A DNA stretch of 64,000 bases, from positions 6,634,001 to 6,698,000 of the forward strand of contig NZ_JACHJR010000001.1 of assembly GCF_014203705.1 (NCBI RefSeq), in the 5' to 3' direction. Below, in pieces: positions 8,178 through 16,639 of the stretch; position 1 is the first letter of the stretch; each line of letters begins with the position of its first letter. The translations under genes were made by a program, and so were the position numbers. The stretch comes from Kitasatospora gansuensis (GTDB lineage: Bacteria; Actinomycetota; Actinomycetes; Streptomycetales; Streptomycetaceae). The notes under the pieces were generated by a model, which was not told the DNA's origin, did no database searches, and saw nothing but the letters and a program-made list of their open reading frames with translations.

Positions 8178-9506
8178 ATGCTCCGCAGATCCGCATCCAT
8201 CCTCTCGGCCGCGCTGGCGGCCGTCGTGGCCCTGACCACCCTGACCGCGTGCGGCTCCGGCGACAGCCAGGGCGCCGCCGACGACAAGGCCCCGCTGGAG
8301 ATCTGGGTGCGCAAGCCCCCGGGCTCCAACACCGAGAAGACCCACCAGCAACTGGCCGCCAAGTTCACCGAGTTGACCGGCGTGCCAGCTCATGTCACCG
8401 CGCTGTTCGACGACTTCGAGACGAAGCTGCAGCAGGCCGCGGCCCAGAAGAAGCTGCCGGACCTGATCGTCAACGACACCGCCCAGCTCGGCACCCTGGT
8501 CAAGCAGGGCCTGGTCCGCGAGGTCGACCGGCCCGGCACCAAGGGCGGCGACCAGCTGATACCCGCGTCCTGGGACGCGGCCAAGGGCGCCGACGGCAAG
8601 TACTACGGCGTCCCGTTCTCCGCCCAGACCTTCGGGCTGTTCGTCCGCAAGGACTGGCGGGAGAAGCTCGGCCTGGCCCAGCCCACCAGCTGGGACGAAC
8701 TCGACGCGCTGGCAACCGCGTTCACCACGCGGGACCCGGACGGCAACGGCAAGGCCGACACCTACGGCTACGTGGTCCCCGGCTCCACCAAGCGCGGCTA
8801 CCTGGACTGGTACTTCTCCAGCTTCCTGTGGTCGGCGGGCGGCGACTACTTCGCCAAGGACGGGAAGACGCCCGCGATCGGTGACGGCTCGTCGGTCGCG
8901 GCGGCCCAGCGGCTCAAGGACCAGTTCTGCACCGCGAAGACCGTGGTGCCGGGCGCGGCGACCGCCGAGACCACCCAGGCCCACCCGCTGTTCGAGACCG
9001 GCAAGGGCGGCATCTACTTCACCGGCCCGTACAACATGGCCCGGTTCGACAAGAGCCTCGGCAAGGACAGGTACGAGGTGATCGCGCTGCCCGCCGGCCC
9101 GGGCGGCCGGAGCGTCTCGCTGGCCGAGGGGGAGAACGCGTACCTGATGGCCGGTTCGAAGAACCGCACCGGGCAGCAGAGGTACGCCGAGTTCCTGGTC
9201 TCGCCCGAGGGGCAGACGATCGGGATGGCGGGCGACACCGACGGCAACGTGGTCCGACTGCCCGTCAACAAGGGCATGGACCTGGCGGCCGTCCGCAAGG
9301 ACCAGCGCTGGCTGGTCTTCGACAAGGTCTACCGCGAGGCGGGCCGGTACGTGCCGGTGGTGAAGGAGTGGACCCCGTTCCGGCAGGCCTCCGCCGAGGC
9401 GTTGAACGGGATGGTGGCCGACTGCGGCTCCGACCCCAAGGCGGTGCTCGGCAAGCTGGCGGGGACCTTCGCGGCCGAGCTGACGAAGCAGGGGGTCGGA
9501 TCCTGA
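8178..9506 (+). CDS. ABC sugar importer, substrate-binding lipoprotein
   Basis: Family 1 (MalE/UgpB-like) extracellular solute-binding protein, 442 residues. The signal peptide ends in the lipobox LTAC with Cys25 as the lipidation site. It would capture an oligosaccharide or uronate outside the cell and hand it to the two permeases encoded next. The ATG at 8178 has AGGAC upstream; an in-frame TTG at 8130 would place charged residues before the signal peptide. This is the first gene after the promoter at 8092-8120. The stop codon overlaps the next start (TGATG). Confidence 0.92.
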   Translation: MLRRSASILSAALAAVVALTTLTACGSGDSQGAADDKAPLEIWVRKPPGSNTEKTHQQLAAKFTELTGVPAHVTALFDDFETKLQQAAAQKKLPDLIVNDTAQLGTLVKQGLVREVDRPGTKGGDQLIPASWDAAKGADGKYYGVPFSAQTFGLFVRKDWREKLGLAQPTSWDELDALATAFTTRDPDGNGKADTYGYVVPGSTKRGYLDWYFSSFLWSAGGDYFAKDGKTPAIGDGSSVAAAQRLKDQFCTAKTVVPGAATAETTQAHPLFETGKGGIYFTGPYNMARFDKSLGKDRYEVIALPAGPGGRSVSLAEGENAYLMAGSKNRTGQQRYAEFLVSPEGQTIGMAGDTDGNVVRLPVNKGMDLAAVRKDQRWLVFDKVYREAGRYVPVVKEWTPFRQASAEALNGMVADCGSDPKAVLGKLAGTFAAELTKQGVGS

Positions 9507-10405
9507 TGTGGCTTAGGCCCTCCGCCGGTTGGGCCCGGGGCCGGCTCACCCCTTGGCTGTTCCTGGCCCCGGCGCTGGTGCTCTTCGCGCTGTTCAAGTT
9601 CCTGCCGATGTGGCGCGCGGTCGAGATGAGCTTCCACGAGGTCCGGCCGTACCTGGGCGACCGCTGGGTCGGCGGGGCCAACTACCAACAGGTGGTCACC
9701 GACGAGGCGTTCCTGAGCGCGATCGGGCACACCCTGGTGCTGGCGGTCGGTCAGACCGGCGGCTCGGTGCTGCTGGGACTGGCGCTCGCGCTGGTCCTGG
9801 AGGGCACCGCGCGGCGGCTGTGGATCGTCCGCACCGCGGTCTTCCTGCCGACCGTCACCGCGATGGCGGTGGTCGCCGAGGTCTGGCGGATCCTCTACTA
9901 CCCGGCCGCCGACGGCATCGCGAACTCCCTGCTGGCCTGGGTCGGGGTCGGGCCCTCGCAGTTCCTCAACAGCCCGGACAGCGCGCTCTGGTCGGTCATG
10001 ACGGTCGGCGTCTGGCGCGGTGCGCCGTACGACATGATGATCTTCCTGGCCGCGCTGGCCGGCGTGGACCGCACGCTCTACGAGGCGGCGGCCGCCGACG
10101 GCGCGGGGGTGTGGCGGCGGGTCTGGCACGTCACGCTGCCCGCCCTGCGGCCCGCCTTCGTCATCCTGCTCACCCTGGCCGCCATCCGCAGCCTGCGGGT
10201 CTTCACCGAGATCTTCCTGCTCACCAACGGCGGGCCGAACGGCTCGACCGAGGTACTGATGACGCTGATCTACCGACTCGGCCTGGAGCGTGGGGAGTTG
10301 GGCGTGGCGGCGGCCGGTTCGATGGTGCTGCTCGGGGTCTCGGTGCTGCTCACCCTGCTGGTCGGACTCAGCCGCCGCGGCAGAACCGGAAAGGCCGTGA
10401 CATGA
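9506..10405 (+). CDS. ABC sugar importer, permease 1
   Basis: Inner-membrane permease of the MalF/UgpA type, 299 residues with about six hydrophobic segments. The EAA loop that contacts the ATPase is visible in EAAAADGAGVWRRVWHVTLP. The start overlaps the lipoprotein stop by one base and its own stop overlaps the next gene as ATGA, so the three transporter genes are translated together. No ATPase gene is nearby; streptomycetes commonly share one MsiK-type ATPase encoded elsewhere. Confidence 0.92.
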   Translation: MWLRPSAGWARGRLTPWLFLAPALVLFALFKFLPMWRAVEMSFHEVRPYLGDRWVGGANYQQVVTDEAFLSAIGHTLVLAVGQTGGSVLLGLALALVLEGTARRLWIVRTAVFLPTVTAMAVVAEVWRILYYPAADGIANSLLAWVGVGPSQFLNSPDSALWSVMTVGVWRGAPYDMMIFLAALAGVDRTLYEAAAADGAGVWRRVWHVTLPALRPAFVILLTLAAIRSLRVFTEIFLLTNGGPNGSTEVLMTLIYRLGLERGELGVAAAGSMVLLGVSVLLTLLVGLSRRGRTGKAVT

Positions 10406-11256
10406 AGAACCGTCAACTCGACTCCGCACTCGGCCTGGACGCCCGGACCGGACCGCTCGCCCTGATCGGCAAGGTGGTGCTGCACGGGCTGCTGGTGCTG
10501 GTCTTCGCCGGTCCGCTGCTCGCCCTGCTGGTCAGCGCGTTCAGCCCGGTCAGCGATCCGACCCGGCTCACCCTGCTGCCGACCGACTTCACCCTGGCCA
10601 ACTTCCGGGCCGCCTTCGACCGCGACGTGCTGCGCTACCTGCTCAACTCCTTCCTGGTGGTGGGCGGTGGGCTGCTGCTCCAGGTCGGGGTGAGCATCTC
10701 GGCCGGCTACGCGCTCGCTCGCAAGCGCTTCCCGGGGATGCGGCTGGTGCTGCTGCTGATCCTGTCCACCATGATGCTGCCGGAGGAGGTGCTGGCCATC
10801 CCGCTCTCACTGGTGCTCTCCGACCTCTCGCTGATCGGCAGCCTCTGGGGCATGATCGTGCCGGTCGGCGCCTGGGCCTTCTCGATCCTGGTGACCGCCG
10901 AGTTCATGAAGGAGATCCCGCTCGAACTGGAGGAGGCCGCCCGGCTGGACGGCGCAGGTGACCTGCGGATCTTCTGGTCGGTGGTGCTGCCGCTGTGCAA
11001 GCCCGCGCTCGGCGTGATCGGCATCTTCGGCTTCACCATGATCTGGGACCAGTACATGCTGCCGCTGTTGGTCGCCACCGACGCGAAGCAGTTCACCCTG
11101 CCGCTCGCCCTGCGCACCCTGCGCGCCGACGAACAGGTCGGGGTCGGCGTCCTGCTGGCCTCCGCGCTGCTCGCCCTGCTGCCCAGCGTGCTGGCCTTCC
11201 TGGCCATGCAGCGGCAGTTCATGCGCGGGCTCACCTCCGGCGCGGTCAAGGGCTGA
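10402..11256 (+). CDS. ABC sugar importer, permease 2
   Basis: Inner-membrane permease of the MalG/UgpE type, 284 residues with about six hydrophobic segments. The EAA loop reads EAARLDGAGDLRIFWSVVLP. It pairs with permease 1, whose stop it overlaps by four bases. A 38-base gap separates it from the dehydratase gene downstream, with no terminator in between, so import and catabolism are probably co-transcribed. Confidence 0.92.
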   Translation: MKNRQLDSALGLDARTGPLALIGKVVLHGLLVLVFAGPLLALLVSAFSPVSDPTRLTLLPTDFTLANFRAAFDRDVLRYLLNSFLVVGGGLLLQVGVSISAGYALARKRFPGMRLVLLLILSTMMLPEEVLAIPLSLVLSDLSLIGSLWGMIVPVGAWAFSILVTAEFMKEIPLELEEAARLDGAGDLRIFWSVVLPLCKPALGVIGIFGFTMIWDQYMLPLLVATDAKQFTLPLALRTLRADEQVGVGVLLASALLALLPSVLAFLAMQRQFMRGLTSGAVKG

Positions 11257-11294
11257 CCGGCCCTCTCAACTCACTGTTTTCCTCAGGAGATTCA

Positions 11295-12218
11295 ATGCGC
11301 CTGCACGGCCTTCTGTCGTTCCCCCTGACCCCGTTCACCGACGACGACAAGGTGGACCTGGCCGTCTTCGCCGAGCACCTGGAGCAGCAGATCGCCGCCG
11401 GGCCCGCCGCGCTCTTCGTGGCCTGCGGCACCGGCGAGTTCACCGCCCTGGCGCTGGACGAGTACCGCGACCTGGTGGCCACCGCGGTCCGGGGCGCCGA
11501 CGGCCGGCTGCCGGTGGTGGCGGGCTGCGGCGGTGGCCCCCGGATGGCCCGAGACTTCGCCGTCGCCGCCGCCGAGTGCGGCGCGGACGGCCTGCTCCTG
11601 CTGCCGCCCTACCTGGTCACCTCCACGCCCGGCGGGCTGGTCGAGCACGTCCGCTACGTCGCCTCGGCGACCCCGCTGCCGGTGGTGGTCTACCAGCGCG
11701 CCAACGCCGTGCTGGACGAGGCCGCCGCGCTGGCCCTGCTCGACGTGCCGACCGTGACCGGCATCAAGGACGGCCGGGGCGACGTGGACGCGATGCTCCG
11801 GCTGGTCACCGCCGTCCGCACCAGCGGCCACCCGAGGGCCGCCGGGTTCGGCTTCCTGAACGGGCTGCCCACCGCCGAACTCTCCGTCCAGGCCTACCGG
11901 GCGATCGGCGTGGAGTGCTACTCCTCAGCCGTACTCTGCTTCGCGCCCGACCTGGCCACCGCCTTCCACCGGGCGGTCGAACGGGGCGACCACGACACCG
12001 TCCGGCTGCTGCTGGCCGAGTTCTACCTGCCGCTGGTCGCGCTGCGCGACCGGGTCCCCGGGTACGCCGTCGCGCTGGTCAAGGCCGGGGCCCGGCTGGC
12101 CGGGCTCGCGGTGGGCGGTGTCCGGCCGCCGCTGGTGGACGCCTCGCCGGAACACGTCCGCGAGCTCGGCCGCATTCTGACACGCGGCCGGGCCGCGCTG
12201 GCTACGGTGGTGGAGTGA
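11295..12218 (+). CDS. kdgD: 5-dehydro-4-deoxyglucarate dehydratase
   Basis: Class I aldolase-like (DapA superfamily) enzyme that dehydrates and decarboxylates 5-dehydro-4-deoxy-D-glucarate to 2-oxoglutarate semialdehyde. It has 307 residues, typical length. The Schiff-base lysine is Lys158 in VTGIKDG and the partner tyrosine is Tyr133 in VVVYQRAN. Family features such as CGTGEF near 44-49, the NGLPTAE stretch, and the C-terminal GYAVALVKAG and VRPPLVD motifs separate it from true DapA. AGGAGA lies before the ATG. Its stop overlaps the next start (TGATG). Confidence 0.92.
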   Translation: MRLHGLLSFPLTPFTDDDKVDLAVFAEHLEQQIAAGPAALFVACGTGEFTALALDEYRDLVATAVRGADGRLPVVAGCGGGPRMARDFAVAAAECGADGLLLLPPYLVTSTPGGLVEHVRYVASATPLPVVVYQRANAVLDEAAALALLDVPTVTGIKDGRGDVDAMLRLVTAVRTSGHPRAAGFGFLNGLPTAELSVQAYRAIGVECYSSAVLCFAPDLATAFHRAVERGDHDTVRLLLAEFYLPLVALRDRVPGYAVALVKAGARLAGLAVGGVRPPLVDASPEHVRELGRILTRGRAALATVVE

Positions 12219-13474
12219 TGCGCATTCAGGACGTGGTGATCACGCCGATCGCCTTCGCCGACCCGCCGCTGCTCAACTCGGCCGGGGTGCACGAGCCCTG
12301 GGCACTCCGGGCGGTGGTCGAACTGCGCTGCGGCGACGGCCTGGTGGGCCTGGGGGAGACGTACGGGGACGCCCCGCACCTGGCGTTGCTGCGCGCGGTC
12401 GCGCCGGCACTGACCGGGCTCGACCCGTTCGACACCAACGGGCTGCTGCGCCGGATCCGGGCCGTGCTCGGCGACGCGGACACCCCCGACCGGCACGGCC
12501 TGACCGGTGGCTCGACCCCGCAGAAGACCGCGCTGCGGGTGCTCAGCCCGTTCGAGGTGGCCTGTCTGGACCTGCAGGGGCAGCTGGTCGGCCGTCCGGT
12601 GGTGGACCTGCTCGGCGGCCGGGTTCGGGACGAAGTCCCGTACTCCGCCTATCTGTTCTACAAGTGGGCGGGCCACCCCGGCGCGGCCGAGGACGAGTAC
12701 GGCCCGGCGCTGGACCCGGACGGGATCGTGGCCCAGGCCAGGCTGCTGGTCGAGCGTTACGGCTTTGGCTCGATCAAACTCAAGGGCGGGGTGCTGCCGC
12801 CGGAGCAGGAGGTCGAGGCGATCCACGCGCTGCGCGCGGCCTTCCCCGCCCATCCGCTCCGGATCGACCCCAACGCGGCCTGGACGGTGGAGACTTCGCT
12901 CCGGGTCGCGGCCGAGACCGACGGTCTCCTCGAGTACCTGGAGGACCCCACCCCCGGCATCCCCGGCATGGCCGAGGTGGCCCGGGGCGCGACGATGCCG
13001 TTGGCCACCAACATGTGCGTGGTCAGCCCCGACGACCTGCCCGAGGGCTTCGGGCAGCGCGCGGTGGGCGTGGTGCTCGCGGACCACCACTACTGGGGCG
13101 GGCTGCGCCGTTCCGCCGAACTCGCCGCCACCTGCCGCGCCTGGGGCGTCGGGGTCTCGATGCACTCCAACAGCCACCTGGGCATCAGCCTGGCCGCGAT
13201 GACCCACCTCGGTGCCGCACTGCCCGAACTCAGCTACGCCGCCGACACCCACGCCCCCTGGCAGTACGGCGAGGACGTGCTAGCCGAACCACTGCGGATC
13301 GTCGACGGCGCCGTCCGGGTGCCGGACGCCCCCGGCCTGGGCGTCCGGCTCGACCCCGACGCGCTGGCCCGGCTGCACGAGAACTACCTGCGCTGCGGCA
13401 TCCGGGAGCGCGACGACACCGCGTACCTGCGCAGCATCGACCCGACCTTCGAGAAGCGGCGGCCGCGATGGTGA
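12218..13474 (+). CDS. gudD: Glucarate dehydratase-like enolase superfamily enzyme
   Basis: Enolase-superfamily dehydratase, 418 residues, expected to convert D-glucarate (or galactarate) to 5-dehydro-4-deoxyglucarate, the substrate of the preceding gene's product. Active-site pieces are visible: the KxK pair Lys187 and Lys189 in SIKLKGG, metal ligands Asp217 (IDPNAAW), Glu242 (YLEDP) and Asp289 (LADHHYWGG), and the catalytic base His320 in MHSNSHLGIS. The N-terminal TPIAFADPPLLN stretch is typical of glucarate dehydratases. Aldarate specificity (glucarate versus galactarate) cannot be settled from sequence alone. Confidence 0.9.
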   Translation: MRIQDVVITPIAFADPPLLNSAGVHEPWALRAVVELRCGDGLVGLGETYGDAPHLALLRAVAPALTGLDPFDTNGLLRRIRAVLGDADTPDRHGLTGGSTPQKTALRVLSPFEVACLDLQGQLVGRPVVDLLGGRVRDEVPYSAYLFYKWAGHPGAAEDEYGPALDPDGIVAQARLLVERYGFGSIKLKGGVLPPEQEVEAIHALRAAFPAHPLRIDPNAAWTVETSLRVAAETDGLLEYLEDPTPGIPGMAEVARGATMPLATNMCVVSPDDLPEGFGQRAVGVVLADHHYWGGLRRSAELAATCRAWGVGVSMHSNSHLGISLAAMTHLGAALPELSYAADTHAPWQYGEDVLAEPLRIVDGAVRVPDAPGLGVRLDPDALARLHENYLRCGIRERDDTAYLRSIDPTFEKRRPRW

Positions 13475-14613
13475 CCGTCTCGGCCCACGCCTTCCCGTGG
13501 GACGTGCTCGGCGACCCGGCCTTCGCCGACCGGGTGACCTCCGCCGGGCTGGACGCGGTGACGCTCGCGGTGAGCTACCACTCCACCCGGGCCGCCACCC
13601 CGCAGCACCCGCACCGACGGCTGGTGGACGCCAGGTACGCCGCGCTCTACCGCCCGGTCCGGCCGGAGGTCTGGGCCGGGCGGCGGCTGGCGCCGCTCGC
13701 CCCGGACTGGCTGGCCGAGCCCGATCCGGCAGGCTCGGCGATCGCCCTGCTGGCGGCGGCCGGCATTCCGGTCAACGCCTGGGTTGTACTCGCCCACAAC
13801 AGCCGAATCGGGTTGCTGGCACCGGAGTTGACGGTCATCAACTGCTATGGCGAGCGCTACCCGTACGCGCTCTGCCCGAGCCGGCCCGAGGTGCGGGAGC
13901 ACTGCGCCACGCTCGCCGTCGAGGCACTGCGCGAGCTGCCGGCCGGGGCGCTGCGCGGGGTCTCGCTGGAGTCGGCGGGCCAGCTGGGCGCGAGCCACTT
14001 CGGCTGCCACGAGAAGACCGACGGCGCCTACTCGCCGACCGAGCTGCGGGCGCTCTCGGTCTGCTGCTGTGACGGCTGCCGAGCGGGCTGGGGCGGTCTC
14101 GGCGTCGAGGAGGTGACCGGGCGGCTGCGGGCGGCGGTGGAGCGGGACGAGTGGCTGCCCGAGCCGCTCGCCGCCACCCTGCTCGCGGCCCGGCAGGCCG
14201 CGACCGACCTGCTGCGCCGTCAAGTTGTGATAGCAGTACGGGAGTTGCTGCCCGGCGTGCCGGTCACCCTGCACGCCCACCCCGACCCCTGGGCCGCCGG
14301 GCCGTCGCCCGGTCTGACGCCCGCCGCAGCCGCCGAGGTGGATGCCCTGTTGGTGCCGTGCTGGCCGACCACGACGGCCAGTGCCGAACTGGTCCGCAGC
14401 GCGGCGGAGTTCGGGCGCCCGGTGGACGCGTACGTGACCGCCCTGCCGCCGGCCGACCCGGCCGGGCTGCCGGACCACGTCCGGCGGCTGCGCGCGGCGG
14501 GTGCCGAACGGCTCAGCCTGTACCACCTCGGCCTGCTGCCCGCCCGGCAGCAGCCGCTGCTCGCCGAGCTGGCCGCGGCCTTCCGTGACCAGCCGGCCCC
14601 TCAGAGGAGTTGA
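13468..14613 (+). CDS. Unrecognised cytosolic protein inside the uronate operon
   Basis: A 381-residue protein with no signal peptide or membrane segment. I do not recognise its family with confidence. Alternating hydrophobic strands and loops (FADRVTSAGLDAVTLAVSYH near the start, later VSLESAGQLG and VTLHAHPDPW) suggest a TIM-barrel hydrolase-like fold. A CCCDGC cluster about 200 residues in, with GCHEK just before it, could bind zinc. Position is telling: its ATG overlaps the end of the glucarate dehydratase gene (a GTG at 13471 would give a GTGA overlap) and it ends 5 bases before the uronate dehydrogenase start. It may act on the sugar before oxidation, for example as a glycosidase, lactonase or epimerase. 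That is inference only. Confidence 0.75.
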   Translation: MVTVSAHAFPWDVLGDPAFADRVTSAGLDAVTLAVSYHSTRAATPQHPHRRLVDARYAALYRPVRPEVWAGRRLAPLAPDWLAEPDPAGSAIALLAAAGIPVNAWVVLAHNSRIGLLAPELTVINCYGERYPYALCPSRPEVREHCATLAVEALRELPAGALRGVSLESAGQLGASHFGCHEKTDGAYSPTELRALSVCCCDGCRAGWGGLGVEEVTGRLRAAVERDEWLPEPLAATLLAARQAATDLLRRQVVIAVRELLPGVPVTLHAHPDPWAAGPSPGLTPAAAAEVDALLVPCWPTTTASAELVRSAAEFGRPVDAYVTALPPADPAGLPDHVRRLRAAGAERLSLYHLGLLPARQQPLLAELAAAFRDQPAPQRS

Positions 14614-14618
14614 CCTTC

Positions 14619-15377
14619 ATGCACGTCCTGATCACCGGAGCCGCCGGTGGCATCGGCACCATGCTGCGCGAACTGCTGCCCGGCCACGGGCACACCCTGC
14701 GGCTCGCCGATCTGCGGCCGATTCCGGACACGGATTCGCTGGTGTTCGACCTGCGGGACAGCGCGGCGGTGCGGGCGGCCGTGCGCGGCGTGGACGCGGT
14801 GGTCCACCTGGGCGGGATCTCCGTGGAGGACAGCTTCGCCAACATCCTCGGCGCCAACATCCAGGGCAGCTACGAACTCTACGAGGCCGTCCGGGCCGAG
14901 GGCGTGGGCCGGGTGGTCTACGCGAGCAGCAACCACGCGGTGGGCTACACCCCGCTCGACTCGCCCGAGCCGATCGGCACCGACATCCCCAGCCGGCCTG
15001 ATACCTACTACGGCCTGTCCAAGGTCTTCGGCGAGGGCCTGGCCTCGCTGTATGCCGACAAGTACGGCGTGCAGACGGTGTCGATCCGGATCGGCTCCTG
15101 CTTCCCCGAGCCCCGTTCGGCCCGCGCGCTCGCCACCTGGCTCAGCCCCGGCGACTGCGCCCGCCTGATCCACGCCGCCCTCACCGCCCCCGAGGTCGGC
15201 CACACCGTCGTCAACGGCATCAGCGCCAACACCCGCGCCTGGTGGGACCTCTCCGGCGCCCGGAAACTCGGCTACCAACCGCAGGACGACGCCGAGGCGT
15301 ACGCGGACCGGCTGCCGCCGCTCGACCCCGACAGCCCCGACGCCCGGCTGCTCGGGGGGTGGTTCACCACGCTCTGA
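14619..15377 (+). CDS. udh: Uronate dehydrogenase
   Basis: NAD-dependent extended SDR, 252 residues, that oxidises D-glucuronate or D-galacturonate to the aldaro-lactone. The nucleotide-binding motif TGAAGGIG is at 6-13, the catalytic Tyr131 and Lys135 lie in YYGLSK, and family-specific stretches include VVHLGGISVED, ASSNHAVGY, IRIGSCFPEP, TWLSPGD and GISANTRAWWD. I chose the ATG at 14619 because GAGGAG (14604-14609) is 9 bases upstream; an in-frame TTG at 14610 touches that site. It supplies the aldarate used by the two dehydratase genes upstream. Confidence 0.92.
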   Translation: MHVLITGAAGGIGTMLRELLPGHGHTLRLADLRPIPDTDSLVFDLRDSAAVRAAVRGVDAVVHLGGISVEDSFANILGANIQGSYELYEAVRAEGVGRVVYASSNHAVGYTPLDSPEPIGTDIPSRPDTYYGLSKVFGEGLASLYADKYGVQTVSIRIGSCFPEPRSARALATWLSPGDCARLIHAALTAPEVGHTVVNGISANTRAWWDLSGARKLGYQPQDDAEAYADRLPPLDPDSPDARLLGGWFTTL

Positions 15378-15408
15378 TCCGACGGCCGCCCGGTCTGGCG
15401 TGCGGTAA

Positions 15409-15447
15409 CTTCCTAGTCCTGCATCGAATGATCAGGACCGGAGGAAG
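15409..15447 (+). promoter_or_regulatory. Hairpin that buries the ROK gene ribosome binding site
   Basis: CTTCCT and GTCCTG (15409-15421) pair with CAGGAC and AGGAAG (15433-15447): an inner 6-bp stem closing an 11-nt loop, an A versus CGG internal loop, then an outer 6-bp stem. The 3' strand contains GGAGGAAG, the ribosome binding site of the gene starting at 15450. It could be an RNA switch or, as DNA, an operator. Confidence 0.5.
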
Positions 15448-15449
15448 CC

Positions 15450-16637
15450 ATGAGCCGCCAGCTGCCCGTCGGACCGGGCGGGCAGAGCGCCGCCCAGCCG
15501 TGGAACCGGCAACGGCTGCGCAGCAACAACGAGTGGCTGCTGCTGGAACGGCTGCGCACCGACGGCCCCTCCTCCCGGGCCCAACTGGCCCGGGACACCG
15601 GGCTGTCCAAGCCCACCGTGTCGGCGGCGCTGGCCACCCTGGAACAGGGCGGGCTGGTCCGCGAGGCGGGCGTCTTCGCCCCCGAACGCGGCCGGACCGC
15701 CGTGCTCTACGAGCCGGACCCGACGGCCGGTCACGTGCTCGGCGTGGACATCGGCCGGGGCCGGCTCCGGGTCGCGGTCGCCGACCTGACGGGGGAACTG
15801 ATCGCCCGTCGGGACGTACCCAACCACGGCCGGTCGGCGGACGAGGTGGCCGACGCCGTGGTGGCAGCTGCCCAGGAGGCCACCGCCGAGGCCGGGTTGA
15901 CGGCGGACCGGATCGTGCACGCCGTGGTCGGCACGCCGGGCGTCTGGGACGAGGAGCGGCGCAGCGTCCGCTACGCGGGCAACCTGCCGGGCTGGGGGCG
16001 GCCCGGACTGTTCGACCGGATCGCCGAGGGCCTGGCCACCGCCGTCACCGTCGGCAACGACGCCAACCTGGCCGCACTCGGCGAGTACGCCTTCGGCGCC
16101 GGGGCGGGCGGGCGGGTCTTCGTCTACCTGCTGGTCGGCACCGGCCTGGGTGTCGGCGTGGTCAAGGACGGCGAACTGGTGGCCGGGGCGCACGGCGCGG
16201 CCGGCGAGATCGGCTCGCTCCCGGTACCGGGGCAGCAGGTCAATCTTGAGCAGACCGTCTGCGCCGAGGCGGTGGTGCGCTCGGCCCAGGAGCTCGGCCT
16301 GCCCGGCTCGCTGACGGCGGAACAGGTCTTCCAGGCCGCCCGGGACGGGGTGCCCGCCGCTGTCGAGGCGGTGCAGGGCGAGGCCGAACGGCTCGCGTAC
16401 GCCGTCGCGCTGGTCTCGGCCGTGCTCGACCCGGACCTGGTCGTGCTCGGCGGCGGCATCGGGTGCAGCGCCGACCTGCTGCTGGAGCCGGTGGAGCGGG
16501 CCCTGCACGGCCTCACCCCGCTGCGGCCGAAGCTGGTGCCGAGCCGGCTCGGCCACGAGGCGGTGCTGCTCGGCGCCGTCGCGACGGCGCTGGACACCGC
16601 CCGGCCCGAGGTGTTCGAGCGGCGGACGGCTTCCTGA
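15450..16637 (+). CDS. ROK family transcriptional regulator
   Basis: Repressor-like protein of 395 residues: N-terminal winged helix-turn-helix (about 25-85, SRAQLARDTGLSKPTVSAAL) joined to an actin-fold ROK domain (about 95-395). The sugar-kinase fold is recognisable from GVDIGRGRLRVAVADL and LLVGTGLGVGVVKDGEL. The cysteine zinc motif that usually follows the GEIGSLPV stretch is absent, so it may sense a ligand differently. It follows the uronate operon by 72 bases in the same direction and ends 2 bases before the convergent GT2 gene. Translation may be limited by the hairpin at 15409-15447. It probably controls the same sugar pathway. Confidence 0.88.
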   Translation: MSRQLPVGPGGQSAAQPWNRQRLRSNNEWLLLERLRTDGPSSRAQLARDTGLSKPTVSAALATLEQGGLVREAGVFAPERGRTAVLYEPDPTAGHVLGVDIGRGRLRVAVADLTGELIARRDVPNHGRSADEVADAVVAAAQEATAEAGLTADRIVHAVVGTPGVWDEERRSVRYAGNLPGWGRPGLFDRIAEGLATAVTVGNDANLAALGEYAFGAGAGGRVFVYLLVGTGLGVGVVKDGELVAGAHGAAGEIGSLPVPGQQVNLEQTVCAEAVVRSAQELGLPGSLTAEQVFQAARDGVPAAVEAVQGEAERLAYAVALVSAVLDPDLVVLGGGIGCSADLLLEPVERALHGLTPLRPKLVPSRLGHEAVLLGAVATALDTARPEVFERRTAS

Positions 16638-16639
16638 CG

